A DNA stretch of 64,000 bases. Origin: Acidobacteriaceae bacterium (GTDB taxonomy: Bacteria; Acidobacteriota; Terriglobia; Terriglobales; Acidobacteriaceae). Positions 15,926-24,908 of this stretch are shown here, piece by piece; position 1 is the stretch's first letter; every line of letters begins with the position of its first letter. The position numbers and the translations under genes were made by a program. Where the stretch lies: contig PKUV01000038.1 of the NCBI GenBank assembly GCA_003131315.1, positions 1 to 64,000 on the forward strand, read 5' to 3'. The notes beneath the pieces are model-generated. The model made no database searches, was not told where the DNA came from, and saw only the letters and a program-made list of their open reading frames with translations.

Positions 15926-18163
15926 CTACTCACCCGGAGGCTTCTGCTGTTCCTGCTGCCGCTTTTTCTCCTCGGGTGTTTGCGGCTTCTGCTGCTGGCG
16001 CTGGGGCGCCGGTTTCGTCTCCGCAGGGGGCGTGCGTGGTTGCGCGCTCGGCTGAGGAGTTTGCGGTCGCGGAGCGGGTTGATTCCGGCTCGGCTCGGGT
16101 CGATTGTTCGGCGCCGGCTGATTCGGCTGCGCTGAAGGTGGGCGATTGTTCCGCACCGGCGGCTCAGTTGGACGGTTCGGCTCGGGTCGATTGCTCGGCT
16201 GTGTCGGCGTCGGCCGATTCGGTTGAGCGGGATTGGTCGCGCCCGGACGCTCGTTCGGAGCAGGCTGGTTGCTCGGGCGGTTCGCCGGCGGCGCATTGGC
16301 GGGTTGGCTTGGTCTGGCAGCATTCGGTTGATTCGCAGGCGGCGTATTGGCGGGTTGGCTTGGCCTGGCAGTATTCGGCTGATTGGCAGGCGGCGCACTA
16401 CCGGGTCGATCCGGTCTGGCAGTATTCGGTTGGTTCGCGGGCGGCGTATTGGCGGGTTGGCTTGGTCTGGCAGCATTCGGCTGATTGGCAGGCGGCGCAC
16501 TACCGGGTCGATCCGGTCTCGCAGCACCCGGTTGGTTCCCAGGTTGGTTCGGCTGGTTCCCCGGACGGCCCGTGTTCGGTGTCGCCGGTTTTCCTGGAGG
16601 CGCCTGCCTCACCATCGGTTGCGTCGCAGTCACATTGGCCGGACGCAAGCTTCGCACTTCGCTCCTCGCCAACGGTTGGCCGGGATGCGCTGCTAGAGCT
16701 TGCTGCTGTTTTGCAAACGGTACCGGCGGAGGTGGTGGCGTCGTCTTCGCGATCACCTGCCGGTTCATCACTGCCGCCGGCGGAGCGGTCACATGATTGG
16801 CGGTCGCAGCCTTCGCTCCAAGTACGCTCTCCCGTGTGGGGGCGACCGCTACCCTCGCATTCACAGACGCAGCGGCGATCTGCTGCGCGTTCACGGCAAC
16901 CGCTGCTCGGCCCACGGGCTGCGCACTCGCGAAGGCGCGTTGCGGAACCGCCGTCACCGCACCCTGTACATTCCTGTTCGCGTAAGTCACATTCGTGATG
17001 TTCGTGGTTTTGTTGATGATGGTGGTGTTGTACACGTTCGTGATCTGGGTGTTATTGACGGTCGTATTGCTGATGTTCACCCGGTTCACGTACTCCCGGC
17101 TGACGTGGTACGACGGCACATAAACTTCCCGCGGACCCAGCGGAAACCATCCCACATTGCCGCCGAAGCCAACTCCTCCACCGCCAATAAAGACCACCAG
17201 CGCGGGCGCATATACCGCCCGCACCGCGACAGGCCCGGCCACCCAACCCCAGCGTCCGCCGACCGTCACCCAGCGTCCGTAGTGGAATGGCGCGTAGCCC
17301 CACGAAGCGTCATCGACCCACGTATATCCCCAAGGGGCAATCCAGTCCCAATGGCCATCGTGATAAGGCGCCCAACCTGCGGCAACCTGGTTGGGGAACC
17401 AGACGTGGCCATAGTTCGAATCGTCGCGCCAGTCGCCTTTGTCATCCAGATCCTCATAGCCGACAACATCGTGGGACAAATACTGCGCCGAGCGCGAGTT
17501 GTCGTAACGGCGATCGCGGTTGTACGCCCAGTTATCAAATTGGTCGGGTCCGCCGATGTCAATTACCTCGGCGTTCAGCGAGTCCGTCCCGCTGAAAGTG
17601 CCTCTTTGTCCGGCGTGCAGCGTATAGGTCTGGCCGTTGCCGGTCGACTCGCCTCCGCCCTCGCGTATGCTGACGACCGAGTAGGTGCCGTCTTCACTAG
17701 CCTCTAAACGATAGCTTCCCGGCTGGGAAACCGAAAACGCCAGGTTGGGGGTATCGATCTCGAAGACATCGTTCTGGTCCAGCCGGCGCACACGAATGTT
17801 AAGCGCGCCTGAGGTCAACTGAATCTGCACCGTGCGGTCGTCCAGGTTTAGAAAAGAGAAGCCGGTATTGGCCGCCAGGCGAATCACGGCCGATCCCAGT
17901 TGCAGCTCGGCGCGCGAGTCCTTGTCCGCCCAGAGCTTATCTCCGGTCGTCATGGGCCGGTTGGCAACCGCCTGCACCCACTCCGATTCACCGGCCGGCT
18001 GGAATGAAACCGAACCCTCCATGTAGCCGAGTCGAGCCACCCGGCTCGGCGGATCGTCTTGTTGATCCTGAGCGGCTGCTTGTTGCGGTAGGGCCACAGT
18101 CGTGAGCGCAACCAGCAGCACCGCGCTCAACCAGCCCAGCTTCTTGTTCAGTGTCATATTCAT
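15926..18163 (-). CDS. Secreted FecR-domain protein with repetitive Pro/Asn-rich tail
   Basis: A 745-residue exported protein: signal peptide (about 1-31), a FecR-like beta domain (about 45-200, with GSVSFQPAG and AELQLGSAVIRLA), then a Trp/Tyr/Gly-rich segment (about 230-345: HVWFPNQVAAGWAPYHDGHW, WGYTWVDDASWGYAPFHYGR) seen in DUF6600-type proteins. An Asn/Thr/Ile-rich stretch follows, and after about 480 a low-complexity tail rich in Pro, Asn, Gln and Arg. The tail has a 17-residue repeat (ARPSQPANTPPANQPNT and ARPDRPGSAPPANQPNA) arranged as a 34-residue double unit. No sigma or anti-sigma gene is adjacent, so the FecR part is probably structural or surface-related. It is divergent from fabZ. 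Confidence 0.85.
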   Translation of the reverse strand: MNMTLNKKLGWLSAVLLVALTTVALPQQAAAQDQQDDPPSRVARLGYMEGSVSFQPAGESEWVQAVANRPMTTGDKLWADKDSRAELQLGSAVIRLAANTGFSFLNLDDRTVQIQLTSGALNIRVRRLDQNDVFEIDTPNLAFSVSQPGSYRLEASEDGTYSVVSIREGGGESTGNGQTYTLHAGQRGTFSGTDSLNAEVIDIGGPDQFDNWAYNRDRRYDNSRSAQYLSHDVVGYEDLDDKGDWRDDSNYGHVWFPNQVAAGWAPYHDGHWDWIAPWGYTWVDDASWGYAPFHYGRWVTVGGRWGWVAGPVAVRAVYAPALVVFIGGGGVGFGGNVGWFPLGPREVYVPSYHVSREYVNRVNISNTTVNNTQITNVYNTTIINKTTNITNVTYANRNVQGAVTAVPQRAFASAQPVGRAAVAVNAQQIAAASVNARVAVAPTRESVLGAKAATANHVTAPPAAVMNRQVIAKTTPPPPPVPFAKQQQALAAHPGQPLARSEVRSLRPANVTATQPMVRQAPPGKPATPNTGRPGNQPNQPGNQPGAARPDRPGSAPPANQPNAARPSQPANTPPANQPNTARPDRPGSAPPANQPNTARPSQPANTPPANQPNAARPSQPANAPPANRPSNQPAPNERPGATNPAQPNRPTPTQPSNRPEPNRPTEPPVRNNRPPSAQPNQPAPNNRPEPSRNQPAPRPQTPQPSAQPRTPPAETKPAPQRQQQKPQTPEEKKRQQEQQKPPGE

Positions 18164-18430
18164 AACCAGATGCCCTCAAACTTTCTGTTCGCGAACCCAG
18201 TTTATCGGAATTTGCGTCAAACTTTAATGCCGGATATGGTCGCCTGGGCTAGGATTTCTTGCAGCGTGTCTGGCAGCGACCTGGCGACGAGAGCCGCGAA
18301 CACACGCTGGCGCTCGGTTGACACACTCACCAGGGTGAAGAATGACAGATGGGCAGTGGCAAATCTGAGCAAGATAGCTCACATGCTGAGATTAGGGCTT
18401 GGGTGGTTGGACGTTGGATGGTGACTGCTG

Positions 18431-18514
18431 CTACCAGAGGATGGAGGCGAGAAGGATCGGAAGGATAAGGATAAGGATGATGACATCACGCAGCGGAGAT
18501 TTTGCGGTGTTCAT
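18431..18514 (-). CDS. Possible 27-residue membrane peptide
   Basis: A short frame starting MNTAKSPLRDVIILILILPI, with one strongly hydrophobic helix and a basic start, in the divergent gap between the FecR gene and fabZ. No clear ribosome binding site is seen. It could be a real small membrane protein or chance. The rest of the gap (18164-18707) holds an ACCACGAAGGACACAAAGG-type repeat near 18542-18560 and no other gene. Confidence 0.25.
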   Translation of the reverse strand: MNTAKSPLRDVIILILILPILLASILW

Positions 18515-18707
18515 GGCGATCGTTTCGCGGAACGGGGCATTAACCACGAAGGACACAAAGGAAACCCTCAGCGGATTCAAACCTTTGTCCGACTTTGTGG
18601 TTGATGAATTTGGGACCCCCCCCGGGTTCCATTCGCAACCAAGATCCTCGCAAGCAAGCTCGTAGGAACGTGCGCTGCAGTATAATCTTCGCCTTGAACG
18701 AAACAGC

Positions 18708-19244
18708 ATGACTGACACGAACCAGACTACTGAAGCGGCGGCGACTGAAGCGGCGGCGCCGGCGAAAACCGGGATGGATATTGGCGACATTTTCAAGATC
18801 CTGCCCCATCGCTATCCATTTCTATTGATCGACCGGGTTATCGAACTGGTGCGGATGAAGAGCATTGTCGCATTGAAAAACGTGACCATCACCGAGCCCT
18901 TTTTTCAGGGACACTTTCCGGATAAGCCGATCATGCCGGGCGTGTTGATTGTGGAGGCCATCGCGCAGGCGGGCGGGCTGCTGCTGTTGACGGAGATTCC
19001 GAACCGGGACGAGATGCTGATGGTGTTTACGGGGATCGAGAAGGCGCGATTCCGGCGTCCGGTGGTGCCGGGAGATCAGCTGCGGATTGAAGTGGTGGTG
19101 AAGGCCTGGCGAATGACGGCGGCTCGTCTGGAAGGCAAGGCGTATGTGGACGGCAAAGTGGCTTGCGAGGCTACGGTGACTTGCCGGCTGGTGCCGCGGA
19201 ATGTGGGCGCGGGAGCGGCGGACGCGCCGGGCGAGGAAGCGTAA
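18708..19244 (+). CDS. fabZ: 3-hydroxyacyl-ACP dehydratase FabZ
   Basis: A hot-dog fold dehydratase of 178 residues that removes water from 3-hydroxyacyl-ACP in fatty acid elongation. LPHRYPFL lies at 32-39 and the catalytic segment GHFPDKPIMPGVLIVEA carries His69 and Glu84. An Ala/Thr/Glu-rich extension of about 22 residues precedes the usual start and another tail follows. It heads a run fabZ-lpxA-lpxI, which links lipid A acyl supply with lipid A synthesis. Confidence 0.96.
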   Translation: MTDTNQTTEAAATEAAAPAKTGMDIGDIFKILPHRYPFLLIDRVIELVRMKSIVALKNVTITEPFFQGHFPDKPIMPGVLIVEAIAQAGGLLLLTEIPNRDEMLMVFTGIEKARFRRPVVPGDQLRIEVVVKAWRMTAARLEGKAYVDGKVACEATVTCRLVPRNVGAGAADAPGEEA

Positions 19245-19246
19245 GA

Positions 19247-19326
19247 GAATTTGTAATTTCAAATTTGTAATTTGTGATTACAGCTCGCCAACCCAAATTA
19301 CAAATTACAAATTACCAGATTACAAA
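19247..19326. repeat. Inverted heptamer arrays between fabZ and lpxA
   Basis: Units of the type TGTAATT run through 19247-19281. After a 12-base spacer, AAATTAC units run through 19293-19326 as the inverted form, up to and including the lpxA start codon. The whole can fold into a long AT-rich hairpin inside the transcript. Confidence 0.85.
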
Positions 19327-20102
19327 TGACCCTTCATCCTACGGCGATCGTCGATCCGAAAAGCAAGATACATCCATCGTGCAAGATTGGGCCTTATTGC
19401 GTGGTTGGGCCCGAGGTCGAGATCGGCGAGAGCTGCCATCTGGTTTCGCACGTCGCGATCGAAGGGCCCACGAAAATTGGCGCGGGCAATCGCTTCTCCC
19501 CTTTCACTTCGATTGGCATGGCGCCGCAGGATATTACCTATGCAGGCGAACCGACGCGGCTGGAGATCGGCGACCATAACAAAATCCGCGAGTTTGTCAC
19601 CATCAACCGCGGCACGGTGAAGGGTGGGGGATGCACCCGAGTCGGCGACCACAACCTGATCATGGCGTATACGCATATTGCGCATGATTGTCAGGTTGGG
19701 AGTCACATCATCATGGCGAACGCGGCTACGCTGGGCGGACACGTCACCGTGGGAGACTGGGCAACGGTCGGGGCGCTGTGCCCGGTGCATCACTTCGTGC
19801 GGATTGGGACGCATGCCTTTATCGGAGGCGGCACTACCGTTACGCGAGATGTGCTGCCATTTTCGAAGACGTCCGCCGAGCGCGGGACGCGGGCGTATGG
19901 ATTGAATGCCGTGGGTTTGGAGCGGCGGGGATTCACCAAAGAACGGATTGGGAAGATTCATCATGCGTACCGTCTATTGCTGGCGTCGAAGCTGAACACG
20001 TCGCAGGCGATCGAGAAGCTGAAAGCGGAAACAGACATCGGTGAGGACGTCGAGATGCTGATCCGCTTCATTGAAGCGTCGGAACGCGGAGTGATTAAGT
20101 AG
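19326..20102 (+). CDS. lpxA: UDP-N-acetylglucosamine acyltransferase LpxA
   Basis: The first enzyme of lipid A synthesis, 258 residues. It shows the hexapeptide-repeat left-handed beta-helix (IHPSCKIGPYCVVGPEVEIG and later NAATLGGHVTVGDWATVGAL) and the expected catalytic His in HIAHDCQVGSH, then a helical C-terminal domain (LNTSQAIEKLKAE). Length is normal. The stop codon overlaps the lpxI start by one base. Confidence 0.96.
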   Translation: MTLHPTAIVDPKSKIHPSCKIGPYCVVGPEVEIGESCHLVSHVAIEGPTKIGAGNRFSPFTSIGMAPQDITYAGEPTRLEIGDHNKIREFVTINRGTVKGGGCTRVGDHNLIMAYTHIAHDCQVGSHIIMANAATLGGHVTVGDWATVGALCPVHHFVRIGTHAFIGGGTTVTRDVLPFSKTSAERGTRAYGLNAVGLERRGFTKERIGKIHHAYRLLLASKLNTSQAIEKLKAETDIGEDVEMLIRFIEASERGVIK

Positions 20103-20950
20103 TGGGCAGGGGAGAGAAACTCGGGCTCATCGCCGGCAATGGGACGTTCCCTTTCTTGGTACTGGACGCTGCGCGGGCGCAGGGGTACGACGTGGTCGTC
20201 GCTGCTATCAAAGAAGAGGCCTTTCCCGAGATCGAATCGAAGGGCGCCGCTTCCGTTCACTGGCTTTCTCTGGGCGAGCTGTCGAAGCTCATCGACACTT
20301 TCAAAGCCGCGGGCGTTACGCGCGCCGTCATGGCGGGGCAGGTCAAGCACAAGCAGATTTTTTCGGCCATCAAGCCGGACTGGCGGCTGGCGAAGCTGCT
20401 GCTCTCGCTTGGCACGCGCAATACGGACTCGCTGCTGGGCGCGGTGGCGAAGGTTCTGGCGGATGAGGGCATCATGCTCGAGAACTCGACCGCGCTGCTG
20501 GAACCGCTGCTGGCGAAAACGGGCGTGCTCAGCAAGCGGGCTCCGAGTGGGCAGGAGCGTAAGAACATCGAATATGGACGCGCGGTGGGGCGGCAGCTGG
20601 CAGAGTACGACATTGGACAGACGGTGGTGATTGCGGAAGCGGCGTGCGTGGCGGTGGAGGCGATGGAGGGCACGGATGCGACGATCGAGCGCGCGGGGCA
20701 GCTGATGCGGTCGTTGGAATTGGAGGGCGAGGCTTCGACGCTGAGCCGCGCGCTGACGGTGGTGAAGATCGCGAAGCCGAAGCAGGACATGCGATTCGAC
20801 GTGCCGGTGATTGGGGTGAAGACGATCGAGACGATGGCGCGCGCCGGGGCGAGTTGTCTGGCGGTGGACGCGGGGCGATGTCTGTTGCTGGATGGCGATG
20901 CGACGACGCGGGCAGCGGATGATGCGGGGATCGCGGTGTGCGCGGAGTAA
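20102..20950 (+). CDS. lpxI: UDP-2,3-diacylglucosamine pyrophosphatase LpxI
   Basis: A 282-residue LpxI (DUF1009) protein that cleaves UDP-2,3-diacylglucosamine to lipid X, replacing LpxH. Family marks are LIAGNGTFPFLVLDAARAQG near the start and the C-terminal GVKTIETMARAGASCLAVDA. The start is GTG at 20102, overlapping the lpxA stop (TAGTG), so translation is coupled. The 3' end is 10 bases from the convergent higA remnant. Confidence 0.93.
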   Translation: MGRGEKLGLIAGNGTFPFLVLDAARAQGYDVVVAAIKEEAFPEIESKGAASVHWLSLGELSKLIDTFKAAGVTRAVMAGQVKHKQIFSAIKPDWRLAKLLLSLGTRNTDSLLGAVAKVLADEGIMLENSTALLEPLLAKTGVLSKRAPSGQERKNIEYGRAVGRQLAEYDIGQTVVIAEAACVAVEAMEGTDATIERAGQLMRSLELEGEASTLSRALTVVKIAKPKQDMRFDVPVIGVKTIETMARAGASCLAVDAGRCLLLDGDATTRAADDAGIAVCAE

Positions 20951-20960
20951 GCTGCGTTGA

Positions 20961-21303
20961 TCAGTCCGCGCCTTGGGCGCGACGGCGGGCTTTTGGGGGC
21001 GTCTTGATTCGGGTGATTTCGCCGGGGCGTTTGCGCATGTCTTTGCGCATTTCCTGGCGCGCGCGCGAGATCATGCGCGGTTTGAAGGTTCATCCAGAAC
21101 TCGGGAGAATTCCTGAAGTACTCCGAAAGCAAAAGGGCGGACTCGGGTGTGATGCCGCGCTTGCCGCGAACCAGTTCGTTGACGCGGTTGAGAGGGATAC
21201 TCAGAGCGCGGGCAAGTTCGGCCTGAGTCAGCCGCAGCGGTTCGAGAAACTCCGCGAGCAGGATTTGACCGGGATGAGTTGCGGTGCGAAATTCTGGCAG
21301 CAT
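20961..21303 (-). pseudogene. higA: HigA-type antitoxin with a frameshift in a CG run
   Basis: The first 80 residues are a clear HigA-like helix-turn-helix antitoxin (LPEFRTATHPGQILLAEFLE, LTQAELARALSIPLNRVNEL, then RGKRGITPESALLLSEYF and PEFWMNLQTAHDLARA). After that the zero frame turns into Pro/Arg-rich nonsense and runs on across lpxI antisense DNA. In the neighbouring frame, starting exactly at a GCGCGCGCGC tract (21055-21066), the sequence continues RQEMRKDMRKRPGEITRIKT and stops at TGA 20961, as expected for the family. One lost CG dinucleotide explains it. No higB toxin gene lies upstream. It is a frameshift mutation, a slippage-prone switch, or a sequencing error. Confidence 0.8.
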
Positions 21304-21465
21304 GGACGAGACTCCGCAATTTTATAGCGAATCCAGAGTTGCTGTGAGCGCAGGCAACTGCCGAGCTGCGCTCGGCTTGGACGGGCGAGGGCGCCCGTCC
21401 CTACAGGAGCAGGGTACAGCAATGCTGGATCCGCTTTAGTCCGCCCAGCGAATGGAGGAATTTCA

Positions 21466-21930
21466 ATGTCTGAAGCGGCTCGCATTGCCGGCCAGCTTCG
21501 CCGCGCTTTCAGTGGTGAGGCTTGGCATGGGGATTCTGTGTTTGAAACTCTGGAGGGCGTTACGGCGGCGCAGGCGGCGGCGCGTCCGATTGCGCGTGCC
21601 CACACGATCTGGGAATTGGTGCTGCATATTGCGGCCTGGGATGGCGCGGTGCTGCTGCGGCTGGGCGGAGACGCGGTGAGTCTCTCCGATGCGGAGAATT
21701 TTCCGCCGGTCAGGGACGCGAGCGAGGCGGCTTGGCGCACGGCGCTGGCCGAGGTGCGGCGCGTGCACGAGGAACTGGTCGAGGCCGTTGCTGTCTTCCC
21801 GGACTCGCGGCTTGACGAGATCGTTCCGGGCAAGGAGGGAGCGCACTACACCTACTACTACATGCTTCATGGCGTGGTGCAGCACGAGCTGTATCATGCG
21901 GGGCAGATTGCGCTGCTGAAGAAGATATGA
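21466..21930 (+). CDS. DinB-like metal-binding protein
   Basis: A 154-residue four-helix protein of the DinB/YfiT superfamily. Three His in the expected places suggest a metal site: LHIAAWD (about 52-58), and HGVVQHELYHAGQIALLK near the end. GGAGGAATTTCA precedes the ATG. Members include thiol transferases and damage-inducible proteins of unknown reaction. It is isolated between the higA remnant and TIR element copy B. Confidence 0.85.
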   Translation: MSEAARIAGQLRRAFSGEAWHGDSVFETLEGVTAAQAAARPIARAHTIWELVLHIAAWDGAVLLRLGGDAVSLSDAENFPPVRDASEAAWRTALAEVRRVHEELVEAVAVFPDSRLDEIVPGKEGAHYTYYYMLHGVVQHELYHAGQIALLKKI

Positions 21931-21978
21931 AGGCTGGACAGCTCAAGACTGAGTCCATGCCCCAGGGTCTGAAAGAGT

Positions 21979-22131
21979 GTGCGTAAGAGTGGGTCGTCTC
22001 TCCGGGACTTCACTGATGTTTTCTATCCTACCCCGCGCTGAAGCGCGGGGCTAAGCTGGCTCGCCCCTACCGGGGCTGGGTTCTCCAGCGTTTCGTCCCA
22101 CCGGGTTGCCCGAAGACGAGTTCTCACGCAC
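21979..22131. repeat. 153-bp TIR element, copy B
   Basis: The left end GTGCGTAAGAGT is a degenerate form of GTGCGTGAGAACT, and the right end AGTTCTCACGCAC (22119-22131) is perfect. The inner palindromes are the same three as in copy A, with a compensatory change: CCGCGCTGAAGCGCGG replaces CAGCGCTGAAGCGCTG, so both arms changed together. Confidence 0.85.
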
Positions 22132-22282
22132 ACAGTGAAAGCCCATCTGATAACAACCCGCTGGACGGGCGGGGGCGGCTGTCCCTACGTGGTTCGTGGT
22201 TTTGCGTTGTGGTTTTGCGCTTTCCTATCGGGGTATGGAACTGCGACAATAGCGCGTTATTTCTTCGTTCCGGAGCACTCAT

Positions 22283-23320
22283 CTGAGCCAGGAATTTCCG
22301 ATCAATGTTGCGGTCATTGGCGTGGGCGCCTTCGGGCGCAATCACGCGCGCGTCTATCAGCAACTGCAGCAGGCGGGCAGCGTGCGGCTGGTGGGGGTGG
22401 TCGATCCGGATACGGCGCGTGCCGACGCGATTGCGCGCGAGTTCGGCTGCAAATCGTTCGGGTCGGTCGAGCAGATGCTGACGACGCACAGCGAGGTGCA
22501 GGCGGCGTCGGTCGCGGTGCCGACCGTTCTCCATCGGGAGGTGGCGCGCGCGCTGATGGAAGCTGGGGTTGACGTGCTGATCGAAAAGCCGGTGGCCGCG
22601 ACGCTCGGCGAGGCCGACGAACTGCTTCGCGTGGCGCTGGAGCACAAGCGGGTGGCGCAGGTGGGGCATCTGGAGCGCTTCAATCCGGCGGTGCGGGCTA
22701 CGTTGCCGCTGATCAACCGGCCGATGTTTTTTGAAGTGCACCGGCTGAGCGTGTTCTCTCCGCGGGCGCTTGATGTGGACGTGGTGCTGGATCTGATGAT
22801 CCACGACCTCGACGTGGTGCTGACATTCGTGAAGTCGGAGGTGAAGGAAATCCGGGCGGTGGGGCTGCCGATTCTTTCGGGCAAGGTGGATATTGCGAAT
22901 GTGCGCATCGAGTTTGAATCGGGCTGCGTGGCAAACTTTACGGCCAGCCGGGTTTCGACGGAGCGCGTGCGCAAGCTGCGTTTCTTCCAGGCGGGGCAGT
23001 ATATTTCGGTCGATTATGCACGGCAGGATGTGCTGGTGTGCTCGGTCGGAAGTGCGGTCGGAGCCGCCCACTCATTCGCAACAGACGCGAATGAGTGGGG
23101 CACCCGGCCGAGCGTGAATCCGCAGATCCAGATGGCGAAGCCGCCGATCACGGCGGAGGAGCCGCTGCTGGCGGAGATCAAGGCATTCCTGCGGTCGGTG
23201 CGGGACCGGTCGCGTCCGGCGGTTTCGCTGGAGGATGGGCGGAAAGCGCTGGAGCTTGGGCTGGCGATTCTGGCGGAGATTGGGCGGCACGCGGGACGGA
23301 TCGCGGTGGGGAAAGGTTAG
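22283..23320 (+). CDS. Gfo/Idh/MocA-family oxidoreductase, probable CTG start
   Basis: An NAD(P)-dependent sugar-type dehydrogenase of about 345 residues. The Rossmann strand INVAVIGVGAFGRNHARVYQ and the EKPVAATLGEADEL segment (the EKP motif) identify it. The first ATG/GTG/TTG in frame is the GTG at 22322, which would delete the first beta strand; a stop codon lies at 22250. Between them only CTG (22283) fits, and it has GGAG 7 bases upstream. The gene follows the lipid A genes, as in related genomes, so a nucleotide-sugar role is likely but unproved. Its stop codon lies in a heptamer array. Confidence 0.8.
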   Translation: MSQEFPINVAVIGVGAFGRNHARVYQQLQQAGSVRLVGVVDPDTARADAIAREFGCKSFGSVEQMLTTHSEVQAASVAVPTVLHREVARALMEAGVDVLIEKPVAATLGEADELLRVALEHKRVAQVGHLERFNPAVRATLPLINRPMFFEVHRLSVFSPRALDVDVVLDLMIHDLDVVLTFVKSEVKEIRAVGLPILSGKVDIANVRIEFESGCVANFTASRVSTERVRKLRFFQAGQYISVDYARQDVLVCSVGSAVGAAHSFATDANEWGTRPSVNPQIQMAKPPITAEEPLLAEIKAFLRSVRDRSRPAVSLEDGRKALELGLAILAEIGRHAGRIAVGKG

Positions 23321-23456
23321 AGGTCAGAGCTCAGATTGCAGAGGTTTGTTCGCGCCACGGACAAAATTCTTTAGCGCAGAGGACACGGAGTTCACAGAAG
23401 ACCCGTAGGGCGGTTGGGTTCACCTCTGCAATCTGACCTCTGACCTCTGCAATTGC
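23315..23456. repeat. Inverted heptamer arrays GGTCAGA type
   Basis: The left array has the units GGTTAGA, GGTCAGA, GCTCAGA and TTGCAGA. After a spacer of about 75 bases the right array has ACCTCTG, CAATCTG, ACCTCTG, ACCTCTG, the inverse. Unit sequence and order match the pair around the four-helix-bundle gene at 25640, so these are two copies of one family with different spacers. Confidence 0.85.
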
Positions 23457-23613
23457 CGTTACCCAGGTACTCACTCGGTTCGCGCAAAAAATGCGACAAT
23501 AGATTTGGCGGTCGCAACTCCATACTTTACGTAACTTTACGCAGGAACTTTACTCGTAATCTTACGCAACCCAGGAGGCTGCCCGTGGCTCTAAGCTTTA
23601 TAGCCTCTGCCTG

Positions 23614-24720
23614 ATGCCGGTCACCCAAATTCCGTCTCGCGATCCGTTGACTCCGCCTGCCGAGCAGCCGGAGCAGCGCGACTTGTTCGAAGCGCAGCAT
23701 TGGGAGACGGCTTACCGCAGCTTCAATCCTGACGATGTTCCGCATCTTCTCATCCAGTTGCAGGACGATCTCTCGCGGGCGCGCAAGCGCGAAGCGCTGT
23801 GGCTGTCGGTCATCCTGCACTTGTTTGTGATCATTCTGTTGTGGAACAGCGAGAAGTTGATGATGATGATGCAGCACCGGACGGTGGCTCTGGCGATTCG
23901 GACGGATGCGGACCGGTCGAAAGACGCGACGTTTTTGGAGTTGCCGCCCGACGCGCAGAAGCTGGCGCGGCGTCCCGATGCGAAGGTGATTTCGGACAAG
24001 GACCGCATCGCGACCAGCAAAGCGCCGCAGATCAATCGCGAAGAGTTGAAGAAGATACTGGAAAGCGCGCGTCCGGGACGGCCGGGCGAGAACGTGCCGC
24101 AGCCACCGGCGGAGGGCCAGGCAGCGCAGAATCAGCAGCCGCCAGCGCCGCAGGAGAATTCGGGATTCGCGCCGCCGCCGCCGAGCGATCAGACGGCGCA
24201 GTTGCGGACGCCTCCCCAGAACAGACCGCAGCCGAATTTCAATGCTCACGCAACGGCAGGCTCGGCGATCGAACAAGCGACGCGGGCCGCAGCCGCCAAC
24301 CGCGGGGGCTACGGTAGTGGACAAGCGGGCGATTCCGGGTTGAGCCAGGGCCGGGGCGGGGCGAAAGCGCTGGATCAGGCGGAAATTCTGACCGACACGA
24401 TGGGCGTGGATTTTGGGCCGTATCTGACGCGGATCGTGCAAATCGTGCGCCAGAACTGGTATAGCCTGATGCCGCCGTCGGTGTATCCGCCGATCTTAAA
24501 ACAGGGCAAGCTTCAGATTGAATTCGTCATCCTGAAGGATGGCAAAGTGAGCGGCATGACGGTGCATACCTCGTCCGGCGACGTGGCGCTTGACCGGGCC
24601 GCGTGGGGGAGCATCACCGCATCCACCCCGTTCCCACCGCTGCCGAAAGAATTTCCCGGCCAAATCCTCGGTCTGCGTTTCTATTATTTTTACAACCTCG
24701 AAGTCAGAGACGTGAAGTAA
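23614..24720 (+). CDS. TonB-family energy transducer
   Basis: A 368-residue inner-membrane protein. A cytoplasmic start of about 60 residues is followed by one membrane helix (LWLSVILHLFVIILLW, about 63-78), a Pro/Gln/Ala-rich periplasmic linker (about 150-240) and a C-terminal TonB-type domain (PPILKQGKLQIEFVILKDGK, VSGMTVHTSSGDVALDRAAW). The domain layout is that of TonB, but no ExbB/ExbD genes are next to it, so the receptor and energising partners are elsewhere. The ATG at 23614 is the first in frame. Confidence 0.85.
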   Translation: MPVTQIPSRDPLTPPAEQPEQRDLFEAQHWETAYRSFNPDDVPHLLIQLQDDLSRARKREALWLSVILHLFVIILLWNSEKLMMMMQHRTVALAIRTDADRSKDATFLELPPDAQKLARRPDAKVISDKDRIATSKAPQINREELKKILESARPGRPGENVPQPPAEGQAAQNQQPPAPQENSGFAPPPPSDQTAQLRTPPQNRPQPNFNAHATAGSAIEQATRAAAANRGGYGSGQAGDSGLSQGRGGAKALDQAEILTDTMGVDFGPYLTRIVQIVRQNWYSLMPPSVYPPILKQGKLQIEFVILKDGKVSGMTVHTSSGDVALDRAAWGSITASTPFPPLPKEFPGQILGLRFYYFYNLEVRDVK

Positions 24721-24908
24721 GCTCGCGGAATCTGCCCGCGCAGTGTGCGAGGGGCAAAAGAAGCGATACGGGCCCAGCAGGACGTGAACATGAGAAAGCC
24801 TGAAGCGACGGCCTCCGGCTCTGTGATCGTGTGGGCTTCAGGTGCGCGAACGGGCTGAATTCGCTACCATAGGGATATTCTCAGTTCGATGTGCATCCAA
24901 ATAAAACT

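Noticed and set aside
15976-16998. Long open frame opposite the FecR-domain gene
   Set aside because: It is the complement of the low-complexity Pro/Asn-rich tail; the translation is repetitive Ser/Ala/Arg without any domain, and the FecR gene has a signal peptide and recognisable domains.
20257-20960. Continuation of the higA frame across the strand opposite lpxI
   Set aside because: The extension is only open by chance after the frameshift; it has no family similarity and lies antisense to lpxI.
21304-21465. Possible higB toxin upstream of higA
   Set aside because: No frame of suitable length or RelE-like sequence is seen; the stretch contains a GC-rich repeat instead.
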